From Lateolabrax maculatus (Eukaryota > Chordata > Actinopteri > Acropomatiformes > Lateolabracidae), in NCBI GenBank assembly GCA_031216445.1, contig CM062201.1, forward strand, positions 5,941,001 through 6,005,000: a stretch of 64,000 nucleotides of DNA, read 5' to 3'. Within the stretch, counting starts at the first letter, position 1; each line of letters starts with the position of its first letter. The notes beneath the pieces were generated by a model, which saw nothing but the letters and a program-made list of their open reading frames with translations, did no database searches and was not told the DNA's origin. A program made the position numbers and the translations under genes. Shown in pieces: positions 61,561 through 64,000 of the stretch.

Positions 61561-62379
61561 GCCTGCCTCCCCTGCCTGCTCCTATCATAACCACAAGCTG
61601 TAACCGCTCCCTGGAACGATCGCTTGCTTCGCTCTTCATTCTCTTTGCCGTCTTCACTTTCCCTCACTCTCCGTCTCTTTCATCCCTCTCTCGACTCTCT
61701 CAACTTCTCGTTTTTGTCCCTGTTGTTGACTTCATCTCTCTCATAATGCTGTTGCGCTCTTCCTCGTTCTCATCTTCCCTCCTTCCCTCTTTCATCCCCT
61801 CACATCCGTCTTCCTGCCCCCGTTCTCGCGCTGCAAAAAATGCCTGTCATTCTCTGTCTTAGCCTTATTTCCTTTAAAGCAAGTGAAAAACTCTGCAAGT
61901 GGGGAAGGGGGGGATCATAAATGAGCCTTTAATTCAATGCTGTCTCGCTTATTTCAGTAACAAGAGTCATTGTCGTGAAACAAGGCGGAACAATGAAGAT
62001 CACTCAAATGGAATCCAAAAATGACAATTCATTAATCCTCGAAATTAGTTGATTTGCACTGAAATCGAGTGGAATCATCCATGCCCATTGGCTGTTTAAG
62101 ATTAGATGAAATGACTTGTTAAGGTAGGTTTTTTGAGGTTCCTCTTCCCTCCTCTCCTTGAGTCCCACCGTGCCATGCCACCCCTGAGAATGCGTCTGAC
62201 ATAACTAGATCTGGTGTGCTAAAACAGCAGCTCATCATTCTTCCCTGAGGCAGCTCCTGCAGCCTGAGGCCAGTGTGAAGCTAATGGCGACCAGACACTA
62301 ATGCCCTGTAATGGTGTGGTTGCTGGTTTGACACCTAGGACCGGCTGAGAAAATGGGGGCAAATAGACTGTAATTATAA

Positions 62380-62890
62380 CATAGACTGTATAAAAGAAGT
62401 GGACGAAGCCACCGGGACGTCACCCATTGGTTTGTGGACGGCCGTTTTGAAAGCTTGAGTTTCGCATTTTGGCCGTCGCCATCTTGCTTTTTTGAAGCCA
62501 CAAATGACGTTTTTTGGAAGAGAGTGTAGCACTGCCTCTATCCTGATTGGTGCCTATCAGCGTGGTACCGACTTGTCAATCACAAGGTAGCCCCACCCAA
62601 AAGCATATGCTGCTTTATCGTCTATTTTAATCTGAATATGACCATCATTTACTAAATGAACATCCTGCTGTTCTGAAGAAGACTCGAAGCTAGCAACTGA
62701 GACCATAAACTCATTAGGAAAATGTTTACTGAGGTAATAAATCAAGTGAGAAGTAGGTTCATTTTCTCATTGACTTCTATACACTCTGACTTCTTCCAGT
62801 GGAGTCGCCCCCTGCTGGCTATTAGAAAGAATGCATGTTTAAGGCCCTTCCACATTGGCTTCACTTCTCAGACCCGCATGTTGCCGCTTG
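62380..62890. mobile_element. 511-bp interspersed element with 8-bp target duplication
   Basis: The element runs from CATAGACTGTATAAAAGAAG to GACCCGCATGTTGCCGCTTG and is flanked by the exact 8-bp repeat AATTATAA at 62372-62379 and 62891-62898. Internal words such as CGTCACCCATTGGTTTGTGG and TGGCCGTCGCCATCTTGC are ones I know from a very common percomorph repeat. The 8-bp duplication suggests a hAT-like non-autonomous element, though the terminal inverted repeats are weak. Confidence 0.75.
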
Positions 62891-63699
62891 AATTATAAGC
62901 ATATCTATAACTTTGAAACCATGCAATGCTTGTAAAGAGTGTGGGTTCGCTGCCATCTTCCCCTGGCAAAATGGCTCCAATGTCAGTCTTATTCCACTTA
63001 ATAGCTAGTAAGTCATAAAAGAGCTCTGGATGGAATAAAAACAGCTTCTGAGCTTCCATGTCCACAGATCCATCTCCATGCCAACTGAGCAAACGCCGTC
63101 CTCCTGATATGGTTGAAAGCTCCAGAAGAAGCTATTAAGTGGACCTCGCGTTGGGACTGTTTTGTCAAGCTGACAGTTAATATACACCCACTCGATGCTG
63201 CAGAGCAAACATAGTGGGGCAGCAATAATCCTACAGCAGTATCATCTCTAACACTGCTGTAGTGCTAAAAGTTCTCTTGCTGCAACTGCCAATCTGGAAA
63301 TGCTCTGTCAGATAGAAACAGGCAACGCTCCACCAGTAGAAGAAGTAGTGACGTGCTTGGAGTCCAGTACTTGACCTTAATAAGCCTTGTCAGATGCGAG
63401 GAAGCGGTTTTCCGTTGTGTGGTTGTGAAGAAGAGAGAGATTCTCTGCCAAACTGGGTGACTTTCCTGTGTTTCCACGTGTTTGGGTACGCCCGTGAGGC
63501 TGAGGAGGTTTCAAGGTGAAACGGAGAGCGTGGGGTCAATGGAGAGGGAGCGTTCAGGACGGAGGGATGCATTTCTGTACCCAAATATAACTGCTGGCCC
63601 TGAGCTATTGTTTTCACACTCCCACCATAATAGTTTTATCTTGACAACTCTGAGATGACGACAAGTGAGGACAAATCTTCATCTCTCTGGCTCTATCGG

Positions 63700-63700
<1 letters not shown>

Positions 63701-63738
<38 letters not shown>
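63701..63738. repeat. (TG)n microsatellite
   Basis: About 19 TG units. Confidence 0.96.
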
Positions 63739-63739
<1 letters not shown>

Positions 63740-64000
63740 TTGCATCTACACAGCGTTTCGCTTCTCTCGCAGTATCTGATCTGGCGCCGCCACCTCTCAC
63801 TCGCTCCTCAGAGCCTTGGAAACAACTGCATTTCTCTTTTGTTTTTCTCTCCCTCTCTCGATCCATCTGTCCCCTCTCTCATCCCGCTCTCCCTTCGACT
63901 TGTCACACTCGCTCTCTTTTGCATTTCCCCCCCTTGATGTACCGGCTCAGCTGACGCGCACCAGCAGCCAAGCAGAACACGTTCGTGTGTACGGGGTGTG

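Larger units (their letters stand above)
55007..64000 (-). other. intron upstream of W1 (incomplete, at least 9.0 kb)
   Basis: No upstream plexin exon was found here on either strand; I looked for the GQDFNQPLGG and AYDYRGRTVVFAGT regions expected just before W1. The interval contains a (CA)n tract at 58004-58041, a hAT-type MITE, a 511-bp interspersed element, a degraded fish interspersed repeat at 57627-57790, and CA/TG microsatellites near 59.8, 60.2, 61.5 and 63.7 kb. There is also a GC-richer block at about 56.54-56.78 kb and pyrimidine-rich stretches at 59.04-59.39 and 61.6-61.86 kb. The intron continues beyond the window. Confidence 0.75.

Noticed and set aside
4832..63738. Regularly recurring CA/TG blocks as a CRISPR-like or satellite array
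   Set aside because: They are independent dinucleotide microsatellites with irregular spacing and no spacer structure.
55007..64000. Search for upstream sema exons of the plexin gene
   Set aside because: None of the expected conserved strings appeared in minus-strand frames; the interval is treated as intron.
1..64000. A novel multi-gene system
   Set aside because: Only one gene, of a well-known receptor family, is supported; all other sequence is intronic.

Overview
The window is vertebrate genomic DNA, almost certainly from a ray-finned (probably percomorph) fish. I infer this from GT-AG introns, the very high density of (CA)n/(TG)n microsatellites, and several dispersed repeats whose motifs I recognise from percomorph genomes. 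There is no prokaryotic gene organisation, and no operon, CRISPR array, rRNA or tRNA that I can support.

One protein-coding gene is visible. It lies on the minus strand and fills the window. Nine consecutive exons (54875-55006, 43408-43508, 41571-41694, 41069-41222, 40258-40357, 32102-32216, 16399-16599, 6920-7016 and 1864-2087) join in frame with compatible phases and canonical splice sites. Together they give 1,248 nt, or 416 codons. They encode the middle of a class A plexin ectodomain: the last blades of the sema domain, PSI1, IPT1, PSI2, IPT2 and PSI3. The residues fit plexin-A1 better than A2, A3 or A4 from memory of the families. The start codon, signal peptide and most of the sema domain lie beyond 64000. 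IPT3 onward, the transmembrane segment and the cytoplasmic GAP domain lie beyond position 1. The gene is therefore truncated at both ends by the window and looks intact inside it.

The rest is intron, from 348 bp to 15.5 kb. The introns hold many microsatellites, purine- or pyrimidine-biased tracts, and dispersed elements. These include a hAT-type MITE at 58278-58554, a 511-bp element at 62380-62890 flanked by an 8-bp direct repeat, a 72-bp MITE nested inside an older repeat at 34607-34678, and four copies of one short interspersed family. A long hairpin sits beside a (TA)n tract at about 5.15-5.26 kb.

The most interesting signals concern RNA processing rather than a new gene system. Four of the nine exons have UG- or CA-rich tracts very close to a splice site. 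PSI1 exon 43408-43508 is preceded by a (UG)n-U-rich acceptor resembling the CFTR exon 9 arrangement, and the PSI3 exon has an almost pure poly-C acceptor tract and a glycine-rich insertion. I found no undescribed multi-gene system.
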